NCBI RefSeq assembly: GCF_945956965.1
Contig: NZ_CAMFJS010000002.1
Span: 124,001-188,000, forward strand
Length of the DNA stretch: 64,000 nucleotides
Direction of reading: 5' to 3'
Source of the DNA: an uncultured Roseateles sp.
Lineage (GTDB): Bacteria; Pseudomonadota; Gammaproteobacteria; Burkholderiales; Burkholderiaceae_C
Positions 63,971 to 64,000 of this stretch are shown piece by piece (within the stretch, counting starts at the first letter, position 1; each line of letters begins with the position of its first letter). The position numbers and the translations under genes are program-made. The notes beneath the pieces were generated by a model that saw only the letters and a list, made by a program, of their open reading frames with translations, searched no databases and was not told the DNA's origin.

Positions 63971-64000
63971 TGCCTGCCTGCCTGCCGGCGGTCTTGCTGC

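Overview
The window is 64 kb of GC-rich DNA with dense, short-gapped genes and strong GC bias at third codon positions. The gene content (a MocR/EamA pair, a beta-class glutathione transferase, FadH, many c-di-GMP and hybrid histidine kinase proteins, a CvaAB-type exporter) suggests a free-living betaproteobacterium of the order Burkholderiales, perhaps of the Roseateles/Paucibacter/Rubrivivax kind. That placement is inferred from style and content; no rRNA or tRNA gene is present to confirm it.

Region 1 (1-28417, all minus strand) is a type I secretion locus. Two ABC exporter subunits (28417-26771 and 26774-24588, overlapping by ATGA), a HlyD-type adaptor (24571-23228) and a giant surface protein (start 23189, running off the left edge, at least 7,729 residues) form one operon. 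The giant protein is mostly VCBS/cadherin-like domains in a ~305-residue three-domain super-repeat. It also carries a LamG-like lectin domain, two carbohydrate-binding-like sandwiches and five copies of a module I do not recognise. Both exporter NBDs are degenerate. Upstream lie a REC-HD-GYP protein (29784-28618) and a BarA-like hybrid kinase (33798-29800), a plausible c-di-GMP and phosphorelay input to the adhesin.

Region 2 (33929-36350) holds a MocR-type regulator divergent from an EamA exporter, with palindromes between them.

Region 3 (36358-41408) is the most novel part. A LuxR-type regulator precedes a 60-residue double-glycine peptide whose predicted 27-residue core begins and ends with TPRGGW, followed by a CvaA-like adaptor and a CvaB-like C39-peptidase ABC exporter. 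TGACA/TGTCA half-sites are clustered in front of the peptide and recur near the regulator. It looks like a small LuxR-controlled secreted-peptide (microcin or pheromone) system.

Region 4 (41490-49316) holds a PAS histidine kinase, a translationally coupled S33 peptidase/ABC ATPase/ABC permease operon, a SHOCT-PspC protein, a pair of 55-bp direct repeats with hairpins, a MaoC-like hydratase and a glutathione transferase.

Region 5 (49372-63946) is chromosomal housekeeping and accessory content: a periplasmic thioredoxin-like protein, a second EamA transporter, a DUF4397 lipoprotein, FadH, a PAS-GGDEF-EAL protein, an HDOD protein, a DUF885 lipoprotein-free exported peptidase-like protein, a PAP2 phosphatase and a DASS/SLC13 transporter.
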